From NCBI RefSeq assembly GCF_033947565.1, contig NZ_JARPVX010000008.1, forward strand, positions 1 to 64,000: a stretch of 64,000 bases of DNA, written 5' to 3'. Positions 27,785 through 37,700 of this stretch are shown here, in pieces. Position numbers and translations under genes: made by a program. This DNA is from Lichenihabitans sp033947565. GTDB lineage: Bacteria; Pseudomonadota; Alphaproteobacteria; Rhizobiales; Beijerinckiaceae. Numbering within the stretch: position 1 is the first letter of the stretch; every line of letters starts with the position of its first letter. The notes below the pieces were generated by a model. It did not search any database and was not told the DNA's origin. It was given only the letters and a program-made list of their open reading frames with translations.

Positions 27785-29023
27785 TCAAGCACGGCTGCGC
27801 GGCGATCCGGCCAGGGCCTTGAGGTCGACACCGGGATCTCCGGCCTGGTCCGGCGTGAGCGACGCCGGCCCGTCGAGCAGGCGGCGCGCCACCATGTGAT
27901 CGCCCGGACGATTGAGCGACTCGACCCCGACGAGGCGCCCGTCGCGGAAGCAGAACACCGAAAAGGCGCCCGAAGCCGCATCGCCCCGGATGACGGCGCG
28001 ATCGAAGGGGGCTGCAAGGCCGGCGATCTGCAGCTTATAGGCCCCCTGGTCGCTCCAGAACCAGGGTACCGTGCCATGCGCCACCGGCTGGCCGTTGAGG
28101 CGGGCTGCGACACAACGGGCCCCATCGACGGCCCCCTGCACCGACTCGATCCGCACCCGCCCCTCATGGGCGTGCGGCGACGGGTGACGGGCGCAATCGC
28201 CGACCGCCGAAATGGCCGGATCGGCGGTCACCAGCGTTGCATCCACATCGATGCCGTTCGACACCGGCAATCCGGCCTCGGCCGCGAGCTCCTGATTGGG
28301 CAGGACGCCAATGCCGACCAGGACCAGATCCGCCGGATGGGATTGGCCGTCGGCGGTTTCGACCGCCGTCACCCGACCGCCCTCCCCGACGATCGCCCGT
28401 ACCGCGGCACCGAACGCGAACACCACGCCGGCCGCCCTGTGGGTGGCTTCGAGAGCCTCGGCCATTACGGGCGACACCGACCGCGCGAGCGCCCGGGGCG
28501 CGCCTTCGAGCACCGTCACGGCGAGACCCCGGGCGGCGCAGACGGCAGCGAATTCCAAGCCGATGAATCCGGCCCCGACCACCACCACGCGGCGGATCTG
28601 GCTGATCGCCAGCTTCAGCACGTCGGCATCGGCGAGGGTACGCAACTGATGAACACCCGCGAGGTCGGCGCCCGGCACCGGCAGAGGCCGGTTCCGCGAA
28701 CCCGTGGCCAGCACGAGATGATCGTAAGGCAGGGTCGCGCCTGAGCTCAGCCGCGTTTCACGCCGGTCCGGACGGATTTCCATAACCCGCTCGCCGCGTC
28801 GCAGCGTCACGGCATTGTCGGCAAAAAAGGCAGCCGGGCGAAGTTCCAGGCCGACGGCGTCCGTCTTGCCTAAGAGATAGGCTTTCGACAAGGCTGGGCG
28901 GCCATAGGGCAGCGCCTCCTCGTCGCCCACCATGGTGATGGGCGAAGCGTAGCCGCCCTGGCGCAGCGATGCGGCGATCTGGAATCCGGCCTGGCCGGTT
29001 CCGACGATCACGGTGCCGCTCAT
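27785..29023 (-). CDS. FAD-dependent NAD(P)H:ferredoxin/rubredoxin reductase
   Basis: A 412-residue pyridine-nucleotide-disulfide oxidoreductase fold protein. The FAD site is IVGTGQAGFQIAASLR (about residues 5-20), the NAD site is VVVVGAGFIGLEFAAVCAARG (about 145-165), and the second FAD motif is ISAVGDCARH (about 273-282). Such proteins pass electrons from NADH to a ferredoxin or rubredoxin of an oxygenase. No ferredoxin or oxygenase gene is adjacent, so its partner is elsewhere. Confidence 0.9.
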   Translation of the reverse strand: MSGTVIVGTGQAGFQIAASLRQGGYASPITMVGDEEALPYGRPALSKAYLLGKTDAVGLELRPAAFFADNAVTLRRGERVMEIRPDRRETRLSSGATLPYDHLVLATGSRNRPLPVPGADLAGVHQLRTLADADVLKLAISQIRRVVVVGAGFIGLEFAAVCAARGLAVTVLEGAPRALARSVSPVMAEALEATHRAAGVVFAFGAAVRAIVGEGGRVTAVETADGQSHPADLVLVGIGVLPNQELAAEAGLPVSNGIDVDATLVTADPAISAVGDCARHPSPHAHEGRVRIESVQGAVDGARCVAARLNGQPVAHGTVPWFWSDQGAYKLQIAGLAAPFDRAVIRGDAASGAFSVFCFRDGRLVGVESLNRPGDHMVARRLLDGPASLTPDQAGDPGVDLKALAGSPRSRA

Positions 29024-29148
29024 GCGATCTCCTAGGGGTTACGCCGCGGTATGTTGGGAGCGGCGGGACACCCAGCAAAGCCTAATCGACGGCGGCCGCT
29101 CGCGCGGAGGCGACATCGCCAGCCCCAATGCCGCCGCCCGTTCGCGCC

Positions 29149-29970
29149 TCAGGACGGCGTGGCGGCCAAGGGACCCGGGTCGCGTCCCAGCAACCAGCGC
29201 ACCTCGACGGATTCCTCGGGCACCACCCCATAGGCGCTGCGTAGCGTGCCGGCCTCGACGGCGTCGAGCCCCACCGCGACCCGCACATGGTGGTCCTGCG
29301 GGCAGATGTCGTGAACGGTGTCGAAGCCGACCCAGCCGAGCCCCTCGACATAAGCCTCGGCCCAGCTGTGGCGGCGTGAGGCCGTGCCGTCGTCGAGGTA
29401 ATAGCCGGCGGAACAGCGGGCCGGAAACCCGAGGCTGCGGGCACAGGTCGCGAAAAGCTGCGCATGTTCGCGCGCCGTGCCCCGGCCGGCCTCTAAGCTG
29501 CGCGCCGCAGGCAGGATCGCGCCCGTCTCGCTCGTCGCCTCAATCCGTTCATGGATGGCGCCCATCAGGTGATGCAAGCGTCCGATCGGGCTGTCGGCCC
29601 CCTGCACGGCCTCGCTGGCAAAGCGCCGCACGGTCTCGTCGGGCGCCGTCAGGGTGGTGTCGCGCCGGTACAGGTCGACCGGCAACCGCTCGGCCGAGCC
29701 GCGGACGATGCCGGCGGCGTCGAAGGCGGTCAGCTCGCCCTGCGCGATGATCGACAGCTCCGACACCGTGCCGGGCAGCGTCAAGGTGTGGACGAGATTG
29801 CCGAAATGGTCCTCCCCGGCCTTCAGCAGGCAATCGGGGTCGACGTCGATGCGCCAGTTGGTGACGCGCTGGCCCTCGTGGCTGCGCGGGGCCATGCGCA
29901 ATACGGCGATGAGATTGCGGACGGGCTCGGGGAAACGCAGCCGCAACTGGTGACGAAGACGGAGCCGCAT
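29149..29970 (-). CDS. Transglutaminase-like protein lacking the catalytic Cys
   Basis: A 273-residue protein with the N-terminal domain found in bacterial transglutaminase-like proteins and a C-terminal papain-like core. The His (HSWAEAYV, His201) and Asp (GFDTVHD, Asp217) are present. At the Cys position the motif is GRGTAREHAQLF, with Ala166 instead of Cys, encoded by an unambiguous GCG. It is thus probably not a peptidase or transferase but a binding module. It is the last gene of the ATP-grasp/alpha-E cluster, 14 bases after the alpha-E gene. Confidence 0.85.
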   Translation of the reverse strand: MRLRLRHQLRLRFPEPVRNLIAVLRMAPRSHEGQRVTNWRIDVDPDCLLKAGEDHFGNLVHTLTLPGTVSELSIIAQGELTAFDAAGIVRGSAERLPVDLYRRDTTLTAPDETVRRFASEAVQGADSPIGRLHHLMGAIHERIEATSETGAILPAARSLEAGRGTAREHAQLFATCARSLGFPARCSAGYYLDDGTASRRHSWAEAYVEGLGWVGFDTVHDICPQDHHVRVAVGLDAVEAGTLRSAYGVVPEESVEVRWLLGRDPGPLAATPS

Positions 29971-29984
29971 CGCTTCAAGCCGTC

Positions 29985-31001
29985 TCACACAAGGTACTGC
30001 TCCACGATGGCGCTGCCGAGCTGGTTGTTGTCGTCGAGAAAGGTGGTGATGAACTCGTGCAGGCCACCCTGGAAGACCGTCTCGATGGAGGCGTTCTCGA
30101 GCTGCGCCATCGTCTTGTGCGACAAGCGCTGAGCCGCGCCCTGGCGGCCATAGGCCTGGGCGATCGAATCGAGCGAACGCACGATGTTGTCGTAGCAGGA
30201 GATCAGCGAGCGCGGCATTTCGGGGCGCAGGATCAGCAGATCGGCCACCAGCCACGGCTTGATGTTGGCGCGGTACACCCAGTGATAGGCCGTCACGGCC
30301 GACACGGCCCGCAGGATCGCGGTCCACTGGAAATAGTCAAGCGAGCCGCCGACCTTCTCATGTTCCGGCAGCAGCACGTGGTATTTCACGTCGAGGATAC
30401 GGGCCGTGTTGTCGGCGCGCTCGATGTGCAGGCCGATACGGCAGAACCAGAAGGACGGGTCACGCAACATGGTGCGGATGACCGCGCCATCGAAATGCAG
30501 CGACGTTTGCTTGACGAATTCGAGAAAGCGGCTGAGGCGCTCGCGTTCCTCGCCCTTGGCGGGCGCATCGCGCTCGAAGCGCTTCATCTCCAGATAGGCG
30601 CCGTTGATGGCATCCCACATTTCGGCCGTCAGCGCCGTGCGGATCGAGCGGGCGTTGGTGCGGGCCGCCTCGAGGCAATTGCGGATCGAGGACGGGTTGT
30701 CGGGATCGAAGGTGAGGAAATCCACCACCCGGTCGGGTTCCGTTTCAGGATATTTGGCGTGATAGGCATCGACGGCGCCGGACGATTCGAGCGCGCCCTC
30801 CCATTCGCTGCCGGTCTCGTTATAGGCCTGCGGCAGGGCCGCGAGCCGCTGCGTCGCCTCGACCGTACGGGCGAGGAAATCCGACCGCTCCATGTAGCGG
30901 GCCAGCCAGAACAGGCTGTCGGCCGTGCGCGACAGCAGCGTATATTTGCGGGCCGGGCGCTGCAGCGCCAGCTCGGGGGTCTCGGTGATCTGGAGGGTCA
31001 T
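29985..31001 (-). CDS. Alpha-E domain protein (DUF403)
   Basis: A 338-residue helical protein of the alpha-E family: LLSRTADSLFWLARYMERSD near the N-terminus, FWFCRIGLHIERADNTARILDVKYH in the middle, and NQLGSAIVEQYLV at the end. The family always travels with circularly permuted ATP-grasp proteins and transglutaminase-like proteins, and has been predicted from comparative genomics to take part in peptide synthesis or modification. Its ATG overlaps the ATP-grasp stop (ATGA). No reaction has been shown that I know of. Confidence 0.92.
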   Translation of the reverse strand: MTLQITETPELALQRPARKYTLLSRTADSLFWLARYMERSDFLARTVEATQRLAALPQAYNETGSEWEGALESSGAVDAYHAKYPETEPDRVVDFLTFDPDNPSSIRNCLEAARTNARSIRTALTAEMWDAINGAYLEMKRFERDAPAKGEERERLSRFLEFVKQTSLHFDGAVIRTMLRDPSFWFCRIGLHIERADNTARILDVKYHVLLPEHEKVGGSLDYFQWTAILRAVSAVTAYHWVYRANIKPWLVADLLILRPEMPRSLISCYDNIVRSLDSIAQAYGRQGAAQRLSHKTMAQLENASIETVFQGGLHEFITTFLDDNNQLGSAIVEQYLV

Positions 31002-32440
31002 CGGGGCAACTCCACGTCGTCAACCACCCATGTGTCCTTGGTGCCCCCGCCCTGGCTGGAATTCACCACCAGCGAGCCTTCCTGCATGGCGACGCGCGTC
31101 AGCCCGCCCGGCACCACCCGCACGCCGCTGGCGCCGGTGAGCACGAAGGGACGCAGGTCGACATGGCGCGGCCCGGAGGTTTGGCCATCGGCGGTCGGGC
31201 AGGTGCTGAGATTCAGCGTCGGCTGAGCGATGAAATTCGCCGGGTTCTGGCGCAGCTTGGCGGCGAATTCAGCGATCTGCGCCTTGGTGGCATGCGGGCC
31301 CACCAGCATGCCGTAGCCGCCGGAGCCGTTCACCTCCTTGACCACCAGTTCGTCGAGGTGATCCAGCACATAGCTGAGCGCCTCGGGCTCACGGCAGCGA
31401 TGGGTGGGCACATTCTTCAGGATGGCGTCCTCACCAAGGTAGAACCGGATGATCTCCGGCATATAGGTGTAGATCGCCTTGTCGTCGGCCACGCCGGTGC
31501 CGACCGCATTGGCGAGCGTCACGTTGCCGGCCCGGTAGGCGCTCATCAGCCCCGCAACCCCAAGCGCACTGTCCGACCGGAACGCCAAGGGGTCGAGAAA
31601 GTCGTCGTCGAGGCGGCGATAGATAACATCGACCCGCTTCGGGCCTTCCGTGGTGCGCATGAACACCACATCGTTGTCGACGAACAGGTCCCGCCCCTCG
31701 ACAAGCTCCACCCCGAGCTTGTCGGCCAGGAACGAGTGCTCGTAATAGGCCGAGTTGAACATGCCGGGTGTCAGCAGCACGACGGTCGGATCGCGCCCCG
31801 CCGGGCGCGGCGCCACGCTGCGCAGCGAGTTCAGCAGCAGGTCGGGGTAATTCTCGACCGGGGCGACGCGATGGGCCCCGAACAGCTCGGGAAACAGCCG
31901 CATCATCACTTCGCGGTTCTCAAGCATATAGGACACACCCGATGGCGTGCGGGCATTGTCCTCGAGCACATAGAAGTCGGCATCGTCGACCCGGACGATG
32001 TCGATGCCGGCGATGTGGACGTAAACGTCGTGCGGCACCTTCAGGTTGACCATCTCGGGCCGGAAGGCGGGGTTCCGGTAGATCAGATCGGCCGGCACCA
32101 CGCCGGCCTTGATGATCTCGCGCGGGCCGTAAAGGTCGGCCAGGAACAGGTTCAGCGCACGCACGCGCTGCACCAGCCCCACCTCAAGCTTGCCCCATTC
32201 GGCGCGCGACAACAGCCGCGGTACGAGATCGAAGGGGATCAACCGCTCGGTCGCGTCCTTGTCGCCATACACCGCAAAGGTGATGCCGATGCGCCGGAAC
32301 AGGAGGTCGGCCTGGGCGCGTCGGGACGCCAGAAGATCGGGCGGCACGTCGCGCAGCCATTGCGCCAATCGCCTGTAGACGTGCCGGGGGTTGCCCGCGC
32401 CGTCCGACATCTCGTCGAAGAACCGACCTGACGATGACAC
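30998..32440 (-). CDS. Circularly permuted ATP-grasp protein
   Basis: A 480-residue protein of the type-2 circularly permuted ATP-grasp family (DUF404/DUF407). Typical segments are DLYGPREIIKAGVVPADLIYRNP, DFYVLEDNARTPSGVSYMLENR and ELVVKEVNGSGGYGMLVGP. ATP-grasp enzymes activate a carboxylate as acyl-phosphate and join it to an amine, so a peptide-ligase role is likely. The GTG start has AAGGAG upstream. It is the first gene of the three-gene cluster, divergent from DUF3095 with about 195 bases of gene-free DNA between. Confidence 0.92.
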   Translation of the reverse strand: MSSSGRFFDEMSDGAGNPRHVYRRLAQWLRDVPPDLLASRRAQADLLFRRIGITFAVYGDKDATERLIPFDLVPRLLSRAEWGKLEVGLVQRVRALNLFLADLYGPREIIKAGVVPADLIYRNPAFRPEMVNLKVPHDVYVHIAGIDIVRVDDADFYVLEDNARTPSGVSYMLENREVMMRLFPELFGAHRVAPVENYPDLLLNSLRSVAPRPAGRDPTVVLLTPGMFNSAYYEHSFLADKLGVELVEGRDLFVDNDVVFMRTTEGPKRVDVIYRRLDDDFLDPLAFRSDSALGVAGLMSAYRAGNVTLANAVGTGVADDKAIYTYMPEIIRFYLGEDAILKNVPTHRCREPEALSYVLDHLDELVVKEVNGSGGYGMLVGPHATKAQIAEFAAKLRQNPANFIAQPTLNLSTCPTADGQTSGPRHVDLRPFVLTGASGVRVVPGGLTRVAMQEGSLVVNSSQGGGTKDTWVVDDVELPR

Positions 32441-32635
32441 TGCGGGGGCACTCCTTCACGCTCGAACGAGACATGGCAAACAAACTTCGTGCCAGCATGG
32501 TGGCTTGGCAAGCCATGCAGACCGCGTTCTCGACCGAGTCTGGGCGGTTTTCCCCTGCCCCGCTTGCCTCAGGGCGGCGTTCGCGGCTTGATGGGACGCG
32601 AACGCACCGTAGAACGCCACACCTTCGGATCCAGG

Positions 32636-33826
32636 ATGGACACCTTCTACACGTCCCTGCCGACGTTGCGCGAGTTCGAACGCATCACCGATCGGCAGTC
32701 CTACCGGTCGCTGCCCGATGATTGGGTGGTCGGGCTTGCGGATGTTGTGTCCTCCACGGCCGCGGTCGCCGAAGGCCGCTACAAGGCCGTCAACCTGGCC
32801 GGGGCCGCGGTGATCTCATCGCTGGCCAACGCCAAGGGATCGCTCGACTTTCCTTACGTATTCACCGGCGACGGAATGGCCTGCGCGGTGCCGCCAAACG
32901 AACGGGCGCTGCTCGAGGATACGCTTTCGACCGCGGTCGAGTGGGTCGGGAGCGCGCTCGGCCTCAGCCTGCGAGGCGCCGTCATCTCGGTCGAGCAGAT
33001 CCGCGCCGCCGGTCAGGACGTTCGCATCGCCCGGTTCACGCCCAATGCCAGCATGGCCTATGCGATGTTTTCGGGCGGCGGCGTCGCCTGGGCCGAGACC
33101 GAGCTGAAGGCCGGCCGGCTGCCGCCGTTGCGCCGGCGCGGCGGTCGCCCGGACCTGGCGGGCCTGTCGTGCCGCTTCGAAGCGATGCCGAGCCGGAAAG
33201 GCGTGATCCTGTCGCTGATCGCCGCACCGGCGCGCCCCTCGCCCGACGAAGCGTTCCGCACGCTCGTCGAGGACGTGCTGCGGATGACGCAGCAAGGCAA
33301 TCCGGTGCCGCCGGGAGGGCCGCACTGGGGCTGGCCGCCGGCGGGGCTGGAGCTTGAGGCGCGCCTCAGGAGCGTTCCGGGACGGCCCTTGATGATCGAT
33401 AGGATCGTTGTCGGCCTTCGGACGCTCGTGGCCGCGGTCGTGGTCAGATTCGGCCTGCCGCTCGGGAATTTTCGGCCGGCCCGCTACCGGGCCGAGATCC
33501 TCGACAACACCGATTTCCGCAAGTTCGGCGACGGCCTGATGATGACGGTGGATTGCACGACCGACCAGGCGTCGCTCATCGAGGCGCGGCTGACGGAGGC
33601 CGAGCGCGACGGCGTCGCCCATTGCGGCACGCACCGGCAGAGCGCCGCCCTGATGACCTGCGTGGTCCCTTCGCCGAGCCATCCGGGGCACGTGCATTTC
33701 ATCGACGGCGCCGAGGGGGGCTACACGATGGCGGCGCGGCAGTTGAAAGCCAACCGTTTGGCGGCCGCGCCTCTCTCTGCGACGCGACCGCCCGACGCCG
33801 TCGCGCTGGCTGGTGCCGCGCCTTGA
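32636..33826 (+). CDS. DUF3095 family protein (cyclase-fold-like)
   Basis: A 396-residue protein of the DUF3095 family. Residues about 25-60 (VVGLADVVSSTAAVAEGRYKAVNLAGAAVIS) and YVFTGDGMACAVP resemble the metal-binding strands of class III nucleotidyl cyclases, with Asp in place. Later parts (RYRAEILDNTDFRKFGDGLMMTVDCT) are specific to the family. Activity is unknown; a cyclic-nucleotide or nucleotide-binding role is an inference. The start at 32636 matches the usual N-terminus (MDTFYTSLP); a start at 32591 is possible. Confidence 0.8.
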   Translation: MDTFYTSLPTLREFERITDRQSYRSLPDDWVVGLADVVSSTAAVAEGRYKAVNLAGAAVISSLANAKGSLDFPYVFTGDGMACAVPPNERALLEDTLSTAVEWVGSALGLSLRGAVISVEQIRAAGQDVRIARFTPNASMAYAMFSGGGVAWAETELKAGRLPPLRRRGGRPDLAGLSCRFEAMPSRKGVILSLIAAPARPSPDEAFRTLVEDVLRMTQQGNPVPPGGPHWGWPPAGLELEARLRSVPGRPLMIDRIVVGLRTLVAAVVVRFGLPLGNFRPARYRAEILDNTDFRKFGDGLMMTVDCTTDQASLIEARLTEAERDGVAHCGTHRQSAALMTCVVPSPSHPGHVHFIDGAEGGYTMAARQLKANRLAAAPLSATRPPDAVALAGAAP

Positions 33827-33890
33827 AGCATGGCATGGTGGCGCACTCAACGTGCGCATCAGTCGCCGGCCAGGAGAGGTGACGCCCCCC

Positions 33891-35804
33891 ATGACCGACA
33901 CCGCGGACATCCTGCGCGTCAACGACCTGAAGATCACCTTCCAGCTGCAACGCGGCGCGCTCGATGTGGTCCGAGGCGTCTCGTTCCGGGTGCCGCGCGG
34001 CAAGACGGTCGCGCTGGTGGGGGAATCCGGCTCTGGCAAGACCGTCATCTCCCAGGCCGTGATGGGGTTGCTGCCCAAGGCGGGCCGCGTATCCGGCGGC
34101 CAGATCCTGTTCTGCGATCCCGCGGTGCCCGGCGGCGGGGCAACCGACATCGCGACCCTGCCGCGCGACGGCCGGGAGATGCGCCACCTCAGGGGCGGCC
34201 GCATCGGCATGATCTTCCAGGAGCCGATGTCGTCGTTATCGCCGGTGCACACCATCGGCAACCAGATCGAGGAAGCGCTGCAGCTCCACCGGCCGGTGAA
34301 GTCCGGCGAGGCCCGCGGCATCACGGAAGCGATGCTCGAGATGGTCGGGTTCAAGAACCCGCACCGGAGCTACAAGCAATATCCGTTCGAACTCTCGGGC
34401 GGGCTGCGTCAGCGCGCCATGCTGGCCATGGCGCTGATCTGCCATCCTGGCCTCTTGATCGCCGACGAGCCGACCACAGCGCTCGACGTCACCATCCAGG
34501 CCCAGGTGTTGAGCCTGATGCGGCAGCTGCAGCGCGAGCTCGGCATGTCGATCCTGTTGATCACCCACGACCTCGGCGTGGTGGCCAACATGGCCGACGA
34601 GGTGGTGGTGATCTACCATGGCGAGATCATGGAGGCCGGCACCGCCGAAGACATCTTCCGCCGTCCGCAGCATCCCTATCTGAAGGCGCTTCTGGCGGCC
34701 CTGCCGCATTTCAACATGAAGCCGAACGAGCGGCTCGTGGCCCTGCGGGACACCAGTGGCGACCTGGCGCCGCTGGTGGCGAGCCGCCGCAAGGCCGCCT
34801 CCGACAAGGGCGACACATCCCGCCTCGGCACCACGTTGTTGTCGGTCCGCAACCTGCGCAAGACCTATCCGGGCAAGCGGTCCGGGCTGTTGGGTCGTCG
34901 CCCCGAGCGCGCCGTGGCGGTGGCGGACATCTCCTTCGACATCAAACGCGGCGAGTGCCTTGGGCTCGTCGGGGAAAGCGGCAGCGGCAAGACCAGCATC
35001 GGCAAGCTGATCATGCGGGCCATCAAGGCCGATTCGGGCAGCGTGAGCTTCGACGACGGCAGCGGCCCCGTCGACGTGCTGGGCCTGCACGGCGCCGCCG
35101 GCCGCAAGTTCCGCACCGCCATCCAGATGATCTTCCAGGATCCCGTCTCGTCGCTGTCACCCCGCATGACGGTGCTGAACATCATCCGCGAGCCGCTGGA
35201 GATCCACGATGTCGGACGGCCTTCCGAGCAGTTGAAGCGCGTCGGCGATCTGATGAGCGCCGTCGGGCTCGATCGACGCTTCCTCAATCGTTACCCGCAC
35301 AGCTTTTCGGGCGGCCAGCGTCAGCGCATCGGCATCGCCCGGGCCCTGGCGCTCGATCCCGACCTCATCATCTGCGACGAGCCGGTGTCGGCGCTCGACG
35401 TGTCCGTCCAGGCGCAGGTGCTCAACCTGCTGAAGGATCTGCAGCGGGAGCTTGGGCTGACCTACCTGTTCATCTCCCACAACCTCGCGGTAGTGGACTA
35501 CATCGCGCAACGCATCGCGGTGCTGGCCAACGGCCGCATCGTCGAGATCGCGCCGCGCGAGGTGCTGTTCCGCGCACCCGCTCACCCCTATACGCAAGCG
35601 CTGCTGAAGGCCGTGCCGTTTCCCGACCTCGACCATCCGCTCGACTTCACCTCGGTGGCCCTGCGCGGAGCCTCGAACCCGGCCCATTGGGCGCCGCAAT
35701 TCCAGGATGCCGGCGACCCCGCATCGCTGCAGCCCCTCAACCTCGGCGACGGCCATTTCGTGCTGGCCCGCCCCGATGCCGACCGGCGGGACCTCGTCGC
35801 ATGA
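33891..35804 (+). CDS. Peptide ABC importer, fused double ATPase (second system)
   Basis: A 637-residue protein with two complete ATPase domains. Walker A is GESGSGKT in both (about residues 43-50 and 363-370), with signatures LSGGLRQR and FSGGQRQR and Walker B segments LLIADEPTTALD and LIICDEPVSALD. The C-terminus carries the oligopeptide-transporter zone ending FVLARPDA. It starts behind CAGGAGAGG and overlaps the binding-protein gene by ATGA. It powers the two permeases at 37701-39865. Confidence 0.94.
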   Translation: MTDTADILRVNDLKITFQLQRGALDVVRGVSFRVPRGKTVALVGESGSGKTVISQAVMGLLPKAGRVSGGQILFCDPAVPGGGATDIATLPRDGREMRHLRGGRIGMIFQEPMSSLSPVHTIGNQIEEALQLHRPVKSGEARGITEAMLEMVGFKNPHRSYKQYPFELSGGLRQRAMLAMALICHPGLLIADEPTTALDVTIQAQVLSLMRQLQRELGMSILLITHDLGVVANMADEVVVIYHGEIMEAGTAEDIFRRPQHPYLKALLAALPHFNMKPNERLVALRDTSGDLAPLVASRRKAASDKGDTSRLGTTLLSVRNLRKTYPGKRSGLLGRRPERAVAVADISFDIKRGECLGLVGESGSGKTSIGKLIMRAIKADSGSVSFDDGSGPVDVLGLHGAAGRKFRTAIQMIFQDPVSSLSPRMTVLNIIREPLEIHDVGRPSEQLKRVGDLMSAVGLDRRFLNRYPHSFSGGQRQRIGIARALALDPDLIICDEPVSALDVSVQAQVLNLLKDLQRELGLTYLFISHNLAVVDYIAQRIAVLANGRIVEIAPREVLFRAPAHPYTQALLKAVPFPDLDHPLDFTSVALRGASNPAHWAPQFQDAGDPASLQPLNLGDGHFVLARPDADRRDLVA

Positions 35805-37696
35805 GGGTTCGCCTCGTCGCCTTTCTGGTTGCGATGCTCCTGGTGCCTCAGGCCCGTGCCGCGACAGAGACACCTTATTTCGCCGCGAAGGTCGCCGCCG
35901 GCGCGCTGCCGCCGGTCGATGCGCGCCTGCCCGAACATCCCCGCGTAGTCGACCTGAAGGCGATGGGTCGCGAGCCCGGCAAGCCTGGCGGCACCTGGCA
36001 CATGCTGATGGGCGACCAGCGCGACCTGCGCATGGTGACGCTGTATTCCTATGCGCGCCTTGTGGGCTTCGACACGAAACTGAAGCTCGTGGCCGACATC
36101 CTCGAAAGCTTCGAGGTTCAGGACGACGAGGTCTTCACCTTTCACCTGCGCAAGGGCCATCGGTGGAGCGACGGCGAGCCCTTCACGGCCGAGGACTTCC
36201 GCTATTACTGGGAAGATGTGGCGCTCAACACCAAGCTTTATCCGAGCGGGCCCGAGATGGGGCTGACCATCGGTGGGGAAAAGCCGAAGTTCGAGGTCAT
36301 CGACCCCTGGACGGTGCGCTACACCTGGGCGTCGCCGAATCCGGCCTTCCTGCCGTCGCTCGCGGGCCCGCAGCCGCTCTATATCTACATGCCGGCGCAT
36401 TACCTGAAGCAGTTCAACCCGCGCTATGCCGACAAGGACGAGCTCGCCAAGAAGGTGAAGGCCGCGCATGTGAAGGATTGGAGCGCGCTGCACGAGCGCA
36501 TGTCGCGTCAATACCGTCCCGAGAACCCGGACCTGCCGACGCTCGAGCCCTGGCGTAACACCACCGCACCGCCGGCCGATTTCTTCGTCTTCGAGCGCAA
36601 TCCCTACTACCATCGCGTCGACGAGGCGGGGCGGCAGCTGCCCTATATCGACAAGATCGCCATGATGCTGGGCACCACCAACCTGATCCCCGCCAAGGTG
36701 GCGAGCGGCGATGCGGACCTGCAGGCCCGCTACCTCAACTTCGAGGACTACACCTTCCTGAAGCAGGCCGAGACGGTGAACCACTACCGGGTGGATCTTT
36801 GGCAGCAGGGTTATGGCTCGCGGGCCGCGCTGATGCCGAACCTCAACGCCGCCGATCTGGTGTGGCGCAAGATCCTGCGGGATGTTCAATTCCGTCGCGC
36901 CTTGTCGCTGGGCATCAACCGGCACGACATCAACAACGTGCTGTTCTTCGGCCTTGCCCGCGAAAGCGGCAATACGGTGCTGCCCGACAGTCCGCTGTTC
37001 AAGCCCGAATATGCCCAGGCCTACACCAACTACGATCCCGACGAAGCCAACAAGCTGCTCGATGCCGCGGGGCTCGACCGCCGCGACACGAGCGGCTTCC
37101 GCCTGCTGCCGGATGGGCGCCGCGCCGACATCATCGTCGAAACGGCGGGAAGCGATCCGATCGAGACCGACATCCTGGAGCTCGTGGGCGATGACTTCAG
37201 CAAGCTCGGGCTGCACCTCTACAACCACCCCTCGTCACGGGACGCCTTCCGTCAGCGCATCACCAGCGGTCAGGTGATCATGTCGATGGCGCAGGGGCTC
37301 GATAATGCCGTGCCGACCCGCGTCTTCGAGCCGGACGCCCTCGCCCCGACCTCCGAGGCGCAGTTTCAATGGCCTTTGTGGGGCCTGAACTTCGAATCGC
37401 ACGGCCAACAGGGCGAGGCGGTCGACATTCCGGAGGCGCAACAGTTGCTTGACCTGCTGAAGCAATGGCGGATGGCGAAACATGGCGACGAGAAGCAAAG
37501 CGTCTGGGAGCAGATGTTGAGCATCAACGCCCAGCAGGTGTTCACGATCGGCATCCTGAACGGCACCCAGCAGCCGGTGGTGGTCGACCAGGATCTGCGC
37601 AACGTGCCCGAAAAGGCCTTGTTCTCATTCGAGCCCAGTTCGTTCTTCGGCCTCTATATGCCGGATACGTTCTGGTACGACCGCAAGGGAGAGTGA
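35801..37696 (+). CDS. Peptide ABC importer binding protein, long form
   Basis: A 631-residue periplasmic SBP_bac_5 protein with a signal peptide (VAFLVAMLLVPQARA, cleavage near residue 20). Features are EVFTFHLRKGHRWSDGEPFTAEDFRYYWED and FRRALSLGINRHDINNVLFFG. At over 600 residues it belongs to the long YejA-like group that binds larger peptides or opine-like compounds rather than dipeptides. It is translationally coupled to the ATPase before it, and the permeases follow. Confidence 0.93.
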   Translation: MRVRLVAFLVAMLLVPQARAATETPYFAAKVAAGALPPVDARLPEHPRVVDLKAMGREPGKPGGTWHMLMGDQRDLRMVTLYSYARLVGFDTKLKLVADILESFEVQDDEVFTFHLRKGHRWSDGEPFTAEDFRYYWEDVALNTKLYPSGPEMGLTIGGEKPKFEVIDPWTVRYTWASPNPAFLPSLAGPQPLYIYMPAHYLKQFNPRYADKDELAKKVKAAHVKDWSALHERMSRQYRPENPDLPTLEPWRNTTAPPADFFVFERNPYYHRVDEAGRQLPYIDKIAMMLGTTNLIPAKVASGDADLQARYLNFEDYTFLKQAETVNHYRVDLWQQGYGSRAALMPNLNAADLVWRKILRDVQFRRALSLGINRHDINNVLFFGLARESGNTVLPDSPLFKPEYAQAYTNYDPDEANKLLDAAGLDRRDTSGFRLLPDGRRADIIVETAGSDPIETDILELVGDDFSKLGLHLYNHPSSRDAFRQRITSGQVIMSMAQGLDNAVPTRVFEPDALAPTSEAQFQWPLWGLNFESHGQQGEAVDIPEAQQLLDLLKQWRMAKHGDEKQSVWEQMLSINAQQVFTIGILNGTQQPVVVDQDLRNVPEKALFSFEPSSFFGLYMPDTFWYDRKGE

Positions 37697-37700
37697 GCCG

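Noticed and set aside
33830..35800. N-terminal extension of the long peptide-binding protein frame through the ATPase gene
   Set aside because: This is an alternate frame of the ATPase. The true binding protein begins at 35801 with a signal peptide and an ATGA overlap.
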